The notes under the pieces were generated by a model, which was not told where the DNA came from, ran no database searches, and saw only the letters and a program-made list of their open reading frames with translations. From Notospermus geniculatus (taxonomy: Eukaryota > Nemertea > Pilidiophora > Heteronemertea > Lineidae): a DNA stretch of 64,000 nucleotides. The stretch spans positions 63,475 through 127,474 of the forward strand of contig NMRB01001878.1 of NCBI GenBank assembly GCA_002633025.1. The letters are read 5' to 3'. This document shows, in pieces, positions 42,554 to 53,000 of this stretch; the stretch's first letter is position 1; each line of letters begins with the position of its first letter. The position numbers and the translations under genes are program-made.

Positions 42554-45500
42554 ATGACTGCACCAACTACTGCAGTGATCTTCCTTTTCTGTTGCCTGGA
42601 TATCCTTTCAGCCCAGTTATATCGTTGTAAAAAGAACGGTAAGTACTAGTATAAGTATATCATTGACGGGTACGTGAATGTGGCTCCTTTTTCCTTATTC
42701 GAATGTGAAGAAGCTACTTTTTCCTTCCGATCATTGAAGAGTTGGCAGCACACTTCCGATTTGTGACGCTGGCAGTACCGATTTGTGACGCTGGCAGTAC
42801 CGATTTGTGACGATGGCAGTACCGATTTGTGACGTAATCATGTAGGGTTCGGATTGATTTCACCATTATTTGCTGTACACGCTTGGGGAGGTGCTTGCGC
42901 TTGCCATTGGAAAGACGCTGACAAGCGACATCCTCCCACAGCAGGGCCTCTGTCTCTCCATACGCTCGCACACAAGGCTATGTGAGTGGATGAAGAGGGA
43001 CATTGTGTAAATGAACCCTGCGACAGGAGGGTGACAAACGGCGATTCGGCCTATCATCCGATGAAACCACGGTGAATACCAATTTATCCACATTTGAATC
43101 ACTCGGGGTGTTCTGCAGTACTGTAAAGCATTGTGAATGGGGTGTGGTCACCACTCGTCTCATCAGTTTTACTCGCCGCGTTTTTCAGATCCAACAGCTG
43201 CGCTGAATTGGACCAAAAGCCATGAAAACACAACGATTAGATGCGCTAAGAGGTTTAAATCATTTTGGTGCTGTGCAACTGGATACTCGCGTATAACATG
43301 GAGTCGGAAAGTGTCGGGAGCGTCTCAATGGGAGACCTTCCCCTGGAATGGAGTCGAAGGGAGCCTTGATAGCGGAGACCAGGGAGCGCAGGTAAACGGG
43401 CAGCACACCAGGCGTTATCGCAAGCGGTCTAAAGGTCTCAGGCCACTTGTGCGTTTTGCACTGCGTGATGCGTCAAATCTTTTGTTATTTTCCGCCGTTC
43501 TGCTTCCTAACAAAAGATTTGACGCATCACGCAGCGCAAAACGCACAAGTGGCCCGAGACCTTTAAGGCTCGTTTCCACAGAAGCGGTAGCGTGAGCGTT
43601 TTGACGCTTCGCCTATTGTTTGGAAGCAGAGCAGCGGAAAATAACAAAAGAATTGACGCATCACGAAGCGTTAAACGCGTCTGTGGAAAAGAGCCTTAAA
43701 GGCTCGTTTCCACATGAGCGTTTTACGCTGCGTTAAGGCCCGTTTCCACTATAGCTGATTCCGCGGCGGTTTCCGGCGAGCGGTGCGGTTTTCACAGGGC
43801 TTTGGATAATCCTTCGATGGTTTAACAATACAATGGCCTATTGATTATCCCAATGCCTGTGAAAACCGTTGAGGCGAATATCAAACTTGGATGTTTTTCG
43901 CCTCGCGAGGCGAAAAACTCACCGTGTGCGCGCTAATTCTCAGCTGCGCGCTGAGGGCAGAAATACAAGTGGCCAATGAAAACGCATCCTCCGTTCACAT
44001 GATTCCAAGATGGTGGCCTCCAGCAGAATGGCAGAGGACGCCATTTCTTACAATTCAGTGTCTTCCGTTTCATGCACGTCTGCCATTTCGCTGGGGCCGC
44101 CATCTTGATCATGTGAACGGAGGATGCGTTTTCATTGGCCACCTGAATTTCTGCCCTCAGCACGTAGCTCGAGTAGCTCGAGGATCCTGAGTGTCCATCT
44201 GGATAAACCCACCTAGCGGGCGATCGTGGAATATGCTTCGTGCTCACGCCTCAACGTCACGTGATGTAGCCTCACCGACATCATGAATCGGGGGGGGGTC
44301 GACGACGATACCACATGCTTTATTTTGGTAAAAAGTATATGTTGATTTGTTTTGTACACAGCACCTATTTTTGAAGAAAATAAAGGAAGAAGACGCTGGG
44401 AAATACAAGTGCGAAGTTGTATCAGACAAACAAAGGATTGAACACATTTATAATGTAAACATAATGGGTGAGTAGTAGTTGACCAGGGGCCTGTTTCATA
44501 AATTGACTTTAAGCTAATTAGTCTGGACGCAGAACGAAAAAGTGTCGATTTTTGGATAACAGCATTTTTTGGGCATTTCGTATATCTCCAAATGACAGAG
44601 ATTCAGAATCCGCCGGGTGCCACTCTGGCACCCTTGAGCGTTTTAAGAAAATCACGTTTGAATTTTTGCAACTGACTTTATCATTGGACGTCAGCTGACG
44701 CAACGACTGAGCTTTGTACAGGAGAATGGGAGCCGATGTACAGCTAACTTTTGAATGGTTGGATTTACACCCCATAAATGTATTACCAACAGATAGAAAC
44801 ATGGTGCCTCGTAATCATATAAGCATGTTTTTAGTAATTTTTAACTGGTTACGTTATTGGAAACGGCGTTTTTATGTATTTTGACCCATTTTGTGTTAAT
44901 TAACATAAAAACGTCATTTCTTATTACATAACAACTGAAAACAATTAAGAAAAAATAAAAAAATAACAAATGATTTAACGAATCACGCAGCGTAGTAGAT
45001 CTACGCTCATGTGGAAACGGTCCTTTAGCAGGGTTTCCTTTCTTCAGATTGTTCGACATGCTATAACAAACCAGTGATTGTACAACCCACCGACATCAAC
45101 GTGACGTATTACGAAAAACTCGGGGCGAATTTTACCGCACGTTGCCTGGTATCGTTTGGGCCAAAGCGGTGCAACGCATTCCCGGACTTTCTACGCGTCA
45201 ACTGGTATAAAGTGAACAGCTCAAATCCGAAATCATGTGCACACGAATTATTCCGCCACAGCATTCAACAAGATTTTGAGTAAGTTATAAAAAAATTGAA
45301 TGTATGCGCGGCGACAGAGGCGGACCACCAGAAAACATTGTTCAGAGGTATCGCACACCGCTCATTCTGAGAATCTCATGTCATTTATGGTCGTAGCCTC
45401 CTTAATACAGAAAACGGTGCGAAGAGGGGAGCGTTTGTGAAGACCCAGGGTGCGAGGATGCGCGTCGCAACACTTTTCCGTGAACTTGCCTACAAACTGA

Positions 45501-46434
45501 TTTTCACTGGTTTTCAGATCCAAAGATCATCCTAAATTACAGCTGATTGTGAATGATCTCATCATAACTAACATCACAGATGCCGACTCGGGGAAATACT
45601 GCTGTAGGGGTTTCAATGGCGGTCAGCACACAGACAGAACTATACAGCTACAACTCGGAAAAGGTAAATACTGCAGCATGGTGGTGAATGGTGAAATATG
45701 ATGTTGTGTCTACCCCACGGAGTCATCACGGCGCCATTCAAGGGGAAGTATGAGTCAAAGCGCCCTTAGTCGCAAAAAGGGGTCAGCATCGGTTGAATGG
45801 CGTGAGGAAAGAGCCAAATTACGGGGGCGAAACATTGAGATTCCCCTATGGGGTGCGATTTGAATATGAGGGAGAACTGGTCCGATATGTATCTGGGCGT
45901 GGGGCTGGGATCCTGATGGATGCTGTGTCGACATCTCTGGGGGACCCGTCCCTTCCGGCGACAAACCCGGCAGTTCCCTCCTGCGAGCGTGGAAGACAAT
46001 AGTTGCGCGAGACTATATCGACAATTGTTTTTTGACACTGTTGCCTTTCTTTAGTTCCAGACCTCAAGAAACCCGACAGGATATTAAAGACGGCCATTAT
46101 TGCGGTCGTTTCCATTATTCTCGTTTCCATTCTCGTTTTCCTCGTCCTTTGGGTCTTCCGTTTTGATATCTTGCTCTTTTTCCATGCAAGACGTGCAAGA
46201 CGTTCAGCAAAGGGTGAGCATCACGTGACTTAGAATGGCCTCGTCTCGCAAGTTGAATCCTGAATGATATTCGCATTCCCCTTGCCACGCATGAGCGGCC
46301 TACAGTGAGTCTTTGCAGTCGTGATAGGATTGCCGAGCAGTTGCCTTCGGAAGTTCCGAATGATGGTGCGCTCGTCCCAGCTTCAGTTCCAGTCTTTTTA
46401 CCATGTTCAGTGTGAACGAATGAAACCTTTGTAA
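42554..46434 (+). CDS. Two-Ig-domain transmembrane receptor, copy 3 (most complete)
   Basis: Seven exons join in phase: 42554-42638, 43189-43391, 44362-44467, 45048-45279, 45518-45663, 46055-46213, 46319-46434, giving 348 residues. Signal peptide MTAPTTAVIFLFCCLDIL; first Ig domain ending DAGKYKC; second with VNWYK and DSGKYCC; one transmembrane helix; juxtamembrane VFRFDILLFFHARRARRS, IL-1-receptor-like and basic. The short final exon (VVIGLPSSCLRKF ... CERMKPL) is supported by phase, an acceptor, a stop and an AATAAA 20 bp later, but it is not conserved in copy 1. No TIR or ITIM motif seen. Exon 2 is 9 bp longer at its 3' end than in copy 1. Ligand unknown; immune recognition is inferred from fold and clustering. 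Confidence 0.75.
42757..42836 (+). repeat. 22-bp minisatellite, about 4 units
   Basis: CCGATTTGTGACGCTGGCAG-type units in intron 1, homologous to the six-unit array at 20548-20676. Confidence 0.85.
43432..43566. mobile_element. 135-bp palindrome in Ig receptor 3 intron 2
   Basis: Arms AAAGGTCTCAGGCCACTTGT and complement, with AACAAAAGATTTGACGCATC mirrored; loop near CGCCGTTCTGC. A degenerate relative follows at 43567-43735 (GGCTCGTTTCCAC ends). Confidence 0.75.
43940..44173. mobile_element. Foldback element in Ig receptor 3 intron 2
   Basis: Third copy of the family at 21659-21899, with the same inner arms. Confidence 0.7.
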
Positions 46435-46956
46435 GCTGATGGAAGCCAGAAAATAAATCACCAAATGTACGTATATTATGTCATAATCTACAAATTGAAA
46501 ATTGTACACATAAATTGCAATAAAAGAAAAGATATGATTTAAAACAATTAACACTAACAGTGGACTGACATTATTGCAACAAGTGTATCCCAGCTTTTGA
46601 AACATATTCGCTGCTGACATGGCTGACGTCCAGACATGCTCATCAAGGACTCTGACCACCAAAACGGGCATGGTCAGTTTTATTGACATGAAGAATAGGT
46701 AACCCATTTCTCTGGTATTCGTACTGAGAACAACGAGGAATCCATTTCTGGTAGGAGAACAGAGAACAAGGGAATCCACTTGGTCAACAACAATTTTGGT
46801 ATCGATAGAAAGAACTAGCCGGAGTAAGCTATCAGGAAAGAAACCGGCAATCCAGTTCTGGTACGTATCTAGACTCCCACTTACCTGTCCCATTCCTGAA
46901 CTCAGAAAAAATGACAAAATCCTAAGTTGAAGATGTCCCACTCCCGAGCCTGGCAA
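46300..46956 (-). other. Unrecognised 218-codon open frame, low support
   Basis: A minus-strand frame rich in hydrophobic residues (VLIVLNHIFSFIAIYVYNF). Homologous DNA is present in the other two modules, but the frame is broken there (26173-26598, 37664-38173). It overlaps the tail exon and AATAAA of Ig receptor 3 on the other strand. I favour chance or a decayed gene over a functional one. Confidence 0.15.
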
Positions 46957-47157
46957 AGAATGACAGCGTGCGATAAGTAAGTGGACAGGACATTACTCTT
47001 TCTGACCATACCCCCACCCCATTATCTTCAACTTAGGATTAGTCCGTTTTTTCCGAGTTCAGGAATGGGACAGGTAAGTGAGAGTAGAGTGTCATGTATA
47101 TCGACACAAAGAACTAGATGTACTACCGTTTATGAAAGTCTACGATTTCTGTTAACA

Positions 47158-48444
47158 TCACAAAGAACTGGGCAATTCGTCAATGGTTTTCAACACTTCG
47201 TCATAAAGTTTTACTCTACCACGATATCCGTTATCTTTGATAGATTTCAGTTTCTTTATATATTCATCAGGTAACGCGCATTGCGTTGCACCCCGTAGGA
47301 TAACATCTTTATAGTGAGGGGAAGGTTGGTCCGGTGGAGGGGCGTTGACGTCATCGCTCGGCCCGTAAAGTGTTGTCAGTTGATATGATATGCATTTGAA
47401 TTTCCTGCCGTCTTCTGAGGTAACATCTACGTCAATCGGACGGTAATAGCCAAGGGACACACTCTCCTGCCTGTTGAGGAGGGAAACAGCGTGTAATATT
47501 AGAACTTAAAGGAGCACGGGATGTGGTCTTTTGACTGCCGACGTATAGACGAAGCCACCTAGCGGCAGCAAAACAAACTACAAAAAAAACATTACAAAAT
47601 GTACATGTACGTAGTACATCGGTCCATTCACCGACAACGTAGTTAGTCCCTGGGGTTGGAGAGTGGCGCGCACGGCGATGGTGGCCGTGTGCCATAATAA
47701 GATGAAATTTGAGGTCAGTTTCAAACATTTTTTTACAAAAGAGATGGATGTTATGTGTCCCCTTCACACCCGACTGCATGGTGCAATTTAGTTGACGATG
47801 GGTCTAAATACAGCAAGGCATCATGCCTATCTCATGTTGAGGTTGAGCAACACTGAAAATATTTCACAGCAGGAATCCTGCACTGTCAAGAAAGTCGCCC
47901 TTTCTACCCTATGGTCTGGCCATCGAACCCAGAACCTGAGGTGACATACATCAACTTTCAACTACACCACTCTGACAACCCATTACTTACTCATCCAGTG
48001 TTGCCCTGTGCTGTTGGTTGATCTCCCAGACGGCCCCCCAAACATGTTCTCCGGGGGTCTCACTAATGGACGCCACGGCTCCTCTCCATCTTTCACTCGT
48101 CTTACCAAAGCAGAGTTTGTAGTCCTAAAAATATGATGGAGATGGGGTTGACACAAACAGGGCTGACAATGACCTGTTATTCTTAGTTTGAGCCGGGAGC
48201 ATGTAGAAGTTATTGAGAGCGTTCAAAAACTTGCCAGGGTACAGCGTTTTTTCGTGTTTTGGGTTGCTCCACTTGTAGCGGACCAAATGAAACCGTCTGA
48301 GTCTGCGTCAAGGAGATTGAGCCTAGGGCCTACCTCAAGTTTCGCTGGTGTAATAAAGACAGCGCTCGGATTCTTAAGTTGGATCCTTTGCTTCAGGAGG
48401 TTACTTCCATATCCGAAATAATAGAATATTTCCGTCATTTTCAT
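47158..48444 (-). CDS. GGCT: Gamma-glutamylcyclotransferase, copy 3
   Basis: Complete three-exon gene: 48334-48444, 47991-48124, 47158-47470, encoding 185 residues. YGSNLL, TPGEHVWGAVW, LDEQE (catalytic Glu) and PSPHYKDVI are all present. Nearly identical in protein to copy 1, and both keep exact exon lengths (111, 134, 313 bp), which argues for selection or very recent duplication. Convergent with Ig receptor 3. The intron 2 SINE is shared with copy 1, while the palindrome of copy 1 is absent. Enzyme role as described for copy 1. Confidence 0.9.
47860..47985 (-). repeat. tRNA-derived SINE-like sequence
   Basis: Diverged counterpart of 27440-27580; minus strand reads GTGGTGTAGTTGAAAG ... GGTTCGATGGCC. 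Confidence 0.45.
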
Positions 48445-48739
48445 GGCGAGTCCTAACAGATCACGTGGCCAGCCTGCAAATAAGATCGCTGATTTATGTT
48501 GAGCATACGGACAGGCAAATTATAATAAAAGCCACCGAGTTTGAACTGGAAAATCTTTTAGGGCCTAGCCACCTGCTTTGGTTCGATTGAGATGCTCGTG
48601 CCGCCTGTGGCGTTGAGCAAAACATAGGCCTAGACATGTATTTCGAGCAATGAGTGCTTGCCAGTCTGTGCACACGACCCCGGCCTCATGTAGTCTAGTG
48701 GATAAAATTTGAGACAAGGTCCCCATCAAGAACACGAAT

Positions 48740-48882
48740 AAGGCTGCGTTTAGCTGACACGCGGAATACGGTATAGGGACGCGGAAACCCTGGCGGAAAG
48801 ATATGTTGTGTGCGAAAATGCATTGCATTTTCCGCTTCCGCGTTCCGCAATCCGCATACCGCGTGTCAGCTAAACGCAGCTT
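48740..48882. mobile_element. 143-bp palindromic MITE
   Basis: Arms GGCTGCGTTTAGCTGACACG and complement, loop near TGCATTGCATTTTCC. Not present in the first module. Confidence 0.75.
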
Positions 48883-49106
48883 AACAGAGGCGGATCCACG
48901 ATTTCGGAAAAGAGGGGGCGCGCTGTGCTAGAAACATTGAAATCTGCGACGTGAATTTCAATATACAATGTAATTTGTTCCAAATTTCAGAATGTTCAAC
49001 GCCGGGTCGGCAATTTTACAGATTTGAGCGGAAAGGGGTGCGTGCGCCGGGTGCGGCCCCCTTGAATGCGCGCCTGGCGAAGTGCCATACACACATAGGC
49101 TAGGCC

Positions 49107-50450
49107 TATAGCCTAGTTCATACTTCGACGCACGACCATCGCCGGCGACCGACGCTCGTTCTTGCGTTCGACGCCGACCCCGTCGTACGATTTGGTCGGC
49201 GTCCGATCGCGAGGCTGTTACACTGAAAAATAATCCCTTCTCAGATTGAGTACCTTTGGGGTACTCATACTATATTCATCTCATTAAGAGTACTCTATGT
49301 ACTCATTCTGATTACCCATTATACTCATAGCATAGGATAACACGTTTGAGTACTCTTGCTACTCACAATGAGTACTGCAGCGTACGCACGATAGGTACCT
49401 TATTCTGTCTCATCTTGAGTACCCAGGGTGCAGTACTTACACATACCTTTTGCATGGTTTCATACCTTTTGCATGGTTTGGGGCTAAAAAAATCTTGCGG
49501 TTTGAGGTAGGTCGACCAGCTTGGACACATAATGTAACACTCTACTGCTTCTGACGCGATTTCATGGAGAACGATTTCCCGATGCCACAGAAAAGTCGTG
49601 GAAGCGAAAAATCAAGCATGGAAATAAAGAGAACCTAGTGCCTAAAAGTTATGGCATATAAGAATGTCGCTGCCTCCAATACTAACATGGTAACAACAAA
49701 AGTTTGTAAAACAAACCTCGCTCATTATTTTTGTGGATACTAAACTTTTCGGAAATGATGCTGATCTGAACCACAAATGTCATAAACTTTACTTGAAAGA
49801 AATTCTTGACTCCCGTCTGTAGTATTTGTAGTAACTTAAATGTTACGGCTTACTCAGCCAAACAGAGTCCCCTGATCAGGGTTTTTCGATCGCCAAGAGT
49901 GTCCCACTCAATCACACAGTGGAAGAAAGGGGCAGCTCATTTTGGAGGAGCCAAAACTTCTCAAAATTAGTATCCCAATGGTACTCAGGTGAGCATCCTC
50001 TGTTACTCACCTTGAGTACCCAAGTACTCAGAACGAGTACTATTTGGTACTTGATATGAGAAGCCATACATCCCATACGAGAATATTTACCAACTCATTA
50101 TGAGTATTTATCTACTCAGTATGAGAAGAAATAGAATATCATTATGAGTACCTTTCTACTCGTCTGGGAGACGGACCTGTTAGTACCCTAAAGTACTCAT
50201 CCTGACGAGGAAATTTCTTTCAGTGTATTTTATTACTTGAGTCGTTTCATACCGGGTCGCCGTCGCTAAAGTACGCTGGACTATGAATCAATTCCGCGAA
50301 GTCGGCGTCCAGATTTGGTCGAGCGTCGGACGCCGAAGGGTTTGCGTCGAAGTATAAACTAGGCTTTATGAATCATTTCCGCGAAGTTGGCGTCCAGATT
50401 TGATCGGGCGTCGGACGCCGATGGTCTTGCGTCGAAGTATAAACTAGGCT
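49107..50450. mobile_element. CCTAGTTTATACTTCG-family MITE split by a 1-kb insertion
   Basis: The left half (49110-49220) and right half (50226-50366) form one element of the family at 24435-24682. A second partial copy follows to about 50450. The interruption is the 49221-50225 element. The first module has uninterrupted family members at the matching place. Confidence 0.7.
49221..50225. mobile_element. 1-kb element with CACTGAAA ends and GAGTAC/GTACTC words
   Basis: Ends CACTGAAA and TTTCAGTG, flanked by TA. About 20 GAGTAC or GTACTC words lie in the outer 200 bp on each side, so both ends form loose inverted arrays (TGAGTACCTTTGGGGTACTC). The middle is AT-rich with no long frame. Probably a non-autonomous TA-inserting transposon. 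Confidence 0.7.
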
Positions 50451-50612
50451 TCACGCTGATAAAGTTGTCGAAGAGGCACGGCACGGCAAAACCTGAAAAT
50501 TATGACAACGACTGAGCGGGAAAGACCAAATATTGCTCATAAACCGAACTGATGGTCACACTGGTAGTCCCCATACTCATCACCCGTGGTGGACGCCGGC
50601 CCGCCCGCCCAC

Positions 50613-51452
50613 TAGTGGAGCAGATCGGGGAGAAATTTTTTGGCACACCTTGCGTAGTCTTATAACAAGGCAAAATGGGTATCATTTTGTTCCTTAGGAT
50701 GTCTACTATATGAATGTAGATGTTATACTCGTGAAATAATAGGGTAACATGTCATTTTAACTCCTTCCTGACGTCATCATTGACTTTATCATTGGACCCA
50801 CGATCTGAGCTTTGTACAGGAGAATGGGGACCCGATGTACAGCTAACTTTTGAACGGTGGGATTTACACCCCATAAATGTATTACCAACAGATAGAAACA
50901 TGGTACCTAAGAAGCCGACAAGCATGTTTTTAATTGTTTTCAGTAGTTATGTAATAAGAAATGACTTGTTTTGGGTAAATTAACGCAAAATTGGTCAAAA
51001 TACAGAAAATGTCATTTCCAAATATGTTACTCGTTAAAAACTACAAAAAACATGCTTATTTGGTTACGAGGCACCATGTTTCTATTTGTTGGTAATACAT
51101 TTATGGGGTGTAAATCATAGGCCTACCGTTCAAAAGTTAGCTGTACATCGGGTCCCCATTCTCCTGTACAAAGCTCAGATCGTGGTTCCAATGATAAAGT
51201 CAATGATAACGTCAGAAAGTCGACTCACTGTTAAAACAATCACTGCCACTAGAAAGGGGTTAAAATGACATGTTACCCTATTATTTCACGAGTATAACAT
51301 CCAGATTCATATAGTAGACATCCTAACGAACAAAATGATACCTATTTTGTCTTGTTATAAGACTATGCATGGAGGTATAATTTTATACCTCCATGGACTA
51401 TGCAAGCTATCTCCTGATTTAAGGCCCTTTTGCTGCCTCGTCTGCTCCACTA
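50613..51452. mobile_element. 840-bp giant palindrome with 3-bp target duplication
   Basis: Ends TAGTGGAGCAG and CTGCTCCACTA, flanked by CAC (50610-50612, 51453-51455). Arms of about 390 bp pair over most of their length (ATAATAGGGTAACATGTCAT, CAGCTAACTTTTGAACGG and complements) around a centre near 51000. Part of the arm is also found at 34740-35030 and 44690-44940 in the Ig receptor introns. Occupies the region where the first module carries the 29029-30190 element. Confidence 0.8.
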
Positions 51453-52035
51453 CACGACCACCACCACTACCACGTGCTACGTACGCGCTCGCGGGACCAG
51501 GCCTATGATCTGGTCCCCAGGCCAAGGGATGTTGTGGGCGCGGAACACGCACTCGAACCACTCACCTCGTTCCCAACATTCCAAGACCAAGGTCAGGTCA
51601 TTCGTGATTTCCGGGTTTCCCAAGTAGCCTCGTTTTCAAACCAGGAATTCCCTTCACAACTCGGATGTCGGAGGGAGGACCAATTCCTTAACATTTAGGT
51701 TCATTTATGACTTCAAAATACTCCACCAGCACCCAAAACGTGTGTATGATTCCTTAGACATCCCGATATATTGCAACCGAAAAGTAGATTGCTGAACGGT
51801 GTAGAGCACGAGTTGCAAATGATGTTGTCGTTTGTGAGTCCTCATGAAATTTAGAATCTGATTTCGGACACACAGGCGCCTGTGTGTGTGTAGCTGTGTA
51901 GTGTGTGTACATCATGTTCATGTTGTGCACAGGTTGTATTGTAGGCGTACAGGCCTAGGCATGTTTCGTCAGATCATGCAATGGTGGTGTAGGCCCTGGC
52001 ATGGCAGGCCTATGACGTGTGGTTGGTGTGGTGAC

Positions 52036-52560
52036 CAGTTAGGTATTTTTGCTCGATTGGCAGCAAAACGCCCGAACCGGAAAACTTCCCAATTGAGATG
52101 TTGCTACTGACTTTATCATTGGACTGGTCCTACGTCACCAACTGATCACGTGATCACCTGCCATAGATTCATCGTCTCCTAGCTCTACTTTTCAAAAAAA
52201 AAACATACATTTTAAAGGTATTTGCTACTTTACATCTACTCCTCAACTGTTAAATTGATCAATTACTCAATAAATTTCAATTTCATCCGAATGAAAAACT
52301 TTTAAAATGGCATAAAAACTAGAAGGTAATTTATTTCAACAAGGTTTTTTTTACTCACATGGTGCATGATTGACTCTTCCTGTTAGACTTCGTCTGGGCA
52401 TGCGCAAATGCTTACCTACTCTATTGCGCAAACACGTTTTTCTATTTATCTACCTCCCGATTGGGATGTTTCCGTTGGATTGGGAAGAAAACTTACCTCT
52501 CCTTTGGGTGCAACATCCCGATTGGGATGTTGCTCCCAATCGAGCAAAAATACCTAACTG
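52036..52560. mobile_element. 525-bp inverted-repeat element, copy 2 only
   Basis: Ends CAGTTAGGTATTTTTGCTCG and complement, flanked by GTGAC (52031-52035, 52561-52565). The first module has the empty site (GTGGTGACAGCTG, near 30798). Interior has CCGATTGGGATGTT in both orientations. Confidence 0.85.
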
Positions 52561-52731
52561 GTGACAGCTGTTCCATGGCGACCATGACGGCATGAGTCAT
52601 GACCACCCACAGCCACACTGCTGCTGGGCTGTGACTGGCTGATTGGCAATGATTGGCACCTACTAATTTGCAGGCCTACGTTAGGCCTTTTGGATTAACC
52701 AGCATAGGCTACCGTACTGGTAGGCCTACTG

Positions 52732-52922
52732 TAAACCGTGAAATTTTCGCAACGCTAAAAGTTGGCGAATTTATCATTTTTGAAAACCGCGAAGACTAAT
52801 TTCTGAGTTTACCTTCAAAATTCAATGGAAAATGCATAAGGGTTTGTATTTTCGTGCTGCTTAAGTTCGCGTTTCGGCCCATGACCACGAAAATAAAACG
52901 CATGCGAAAATTTCACGGTTTA
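52732..52922. mobile_element. MITE upstream of ANO10 copy 2
   Basis: TAAACCGTGAAATTTTCGC ends; counterpart of 30962-31152. Confidence 0.7.
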
Positions 52923-53000
52923 GAGTTGTAGGGCCTCTCTCGATTGGCAAATGAAAAATGCTAATTAAATATCCAATCTAATTAGGATTGACACATTACC

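Larger units (their letters stand above)
51453..53000. promoter_or_regulatory. Region upstream of ANO10 copy 2
   Basis: Shared with 30191-31230 except for the insert at 52036-52560. Contains GT-rich TGTGTAGTGTGTGTACATC sequence and several TAGGCCTA palindromes. The promoter of ANO10 should lie here or in the MITE at 52732-52922; no core element is obvious. Confidence 0.3.
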
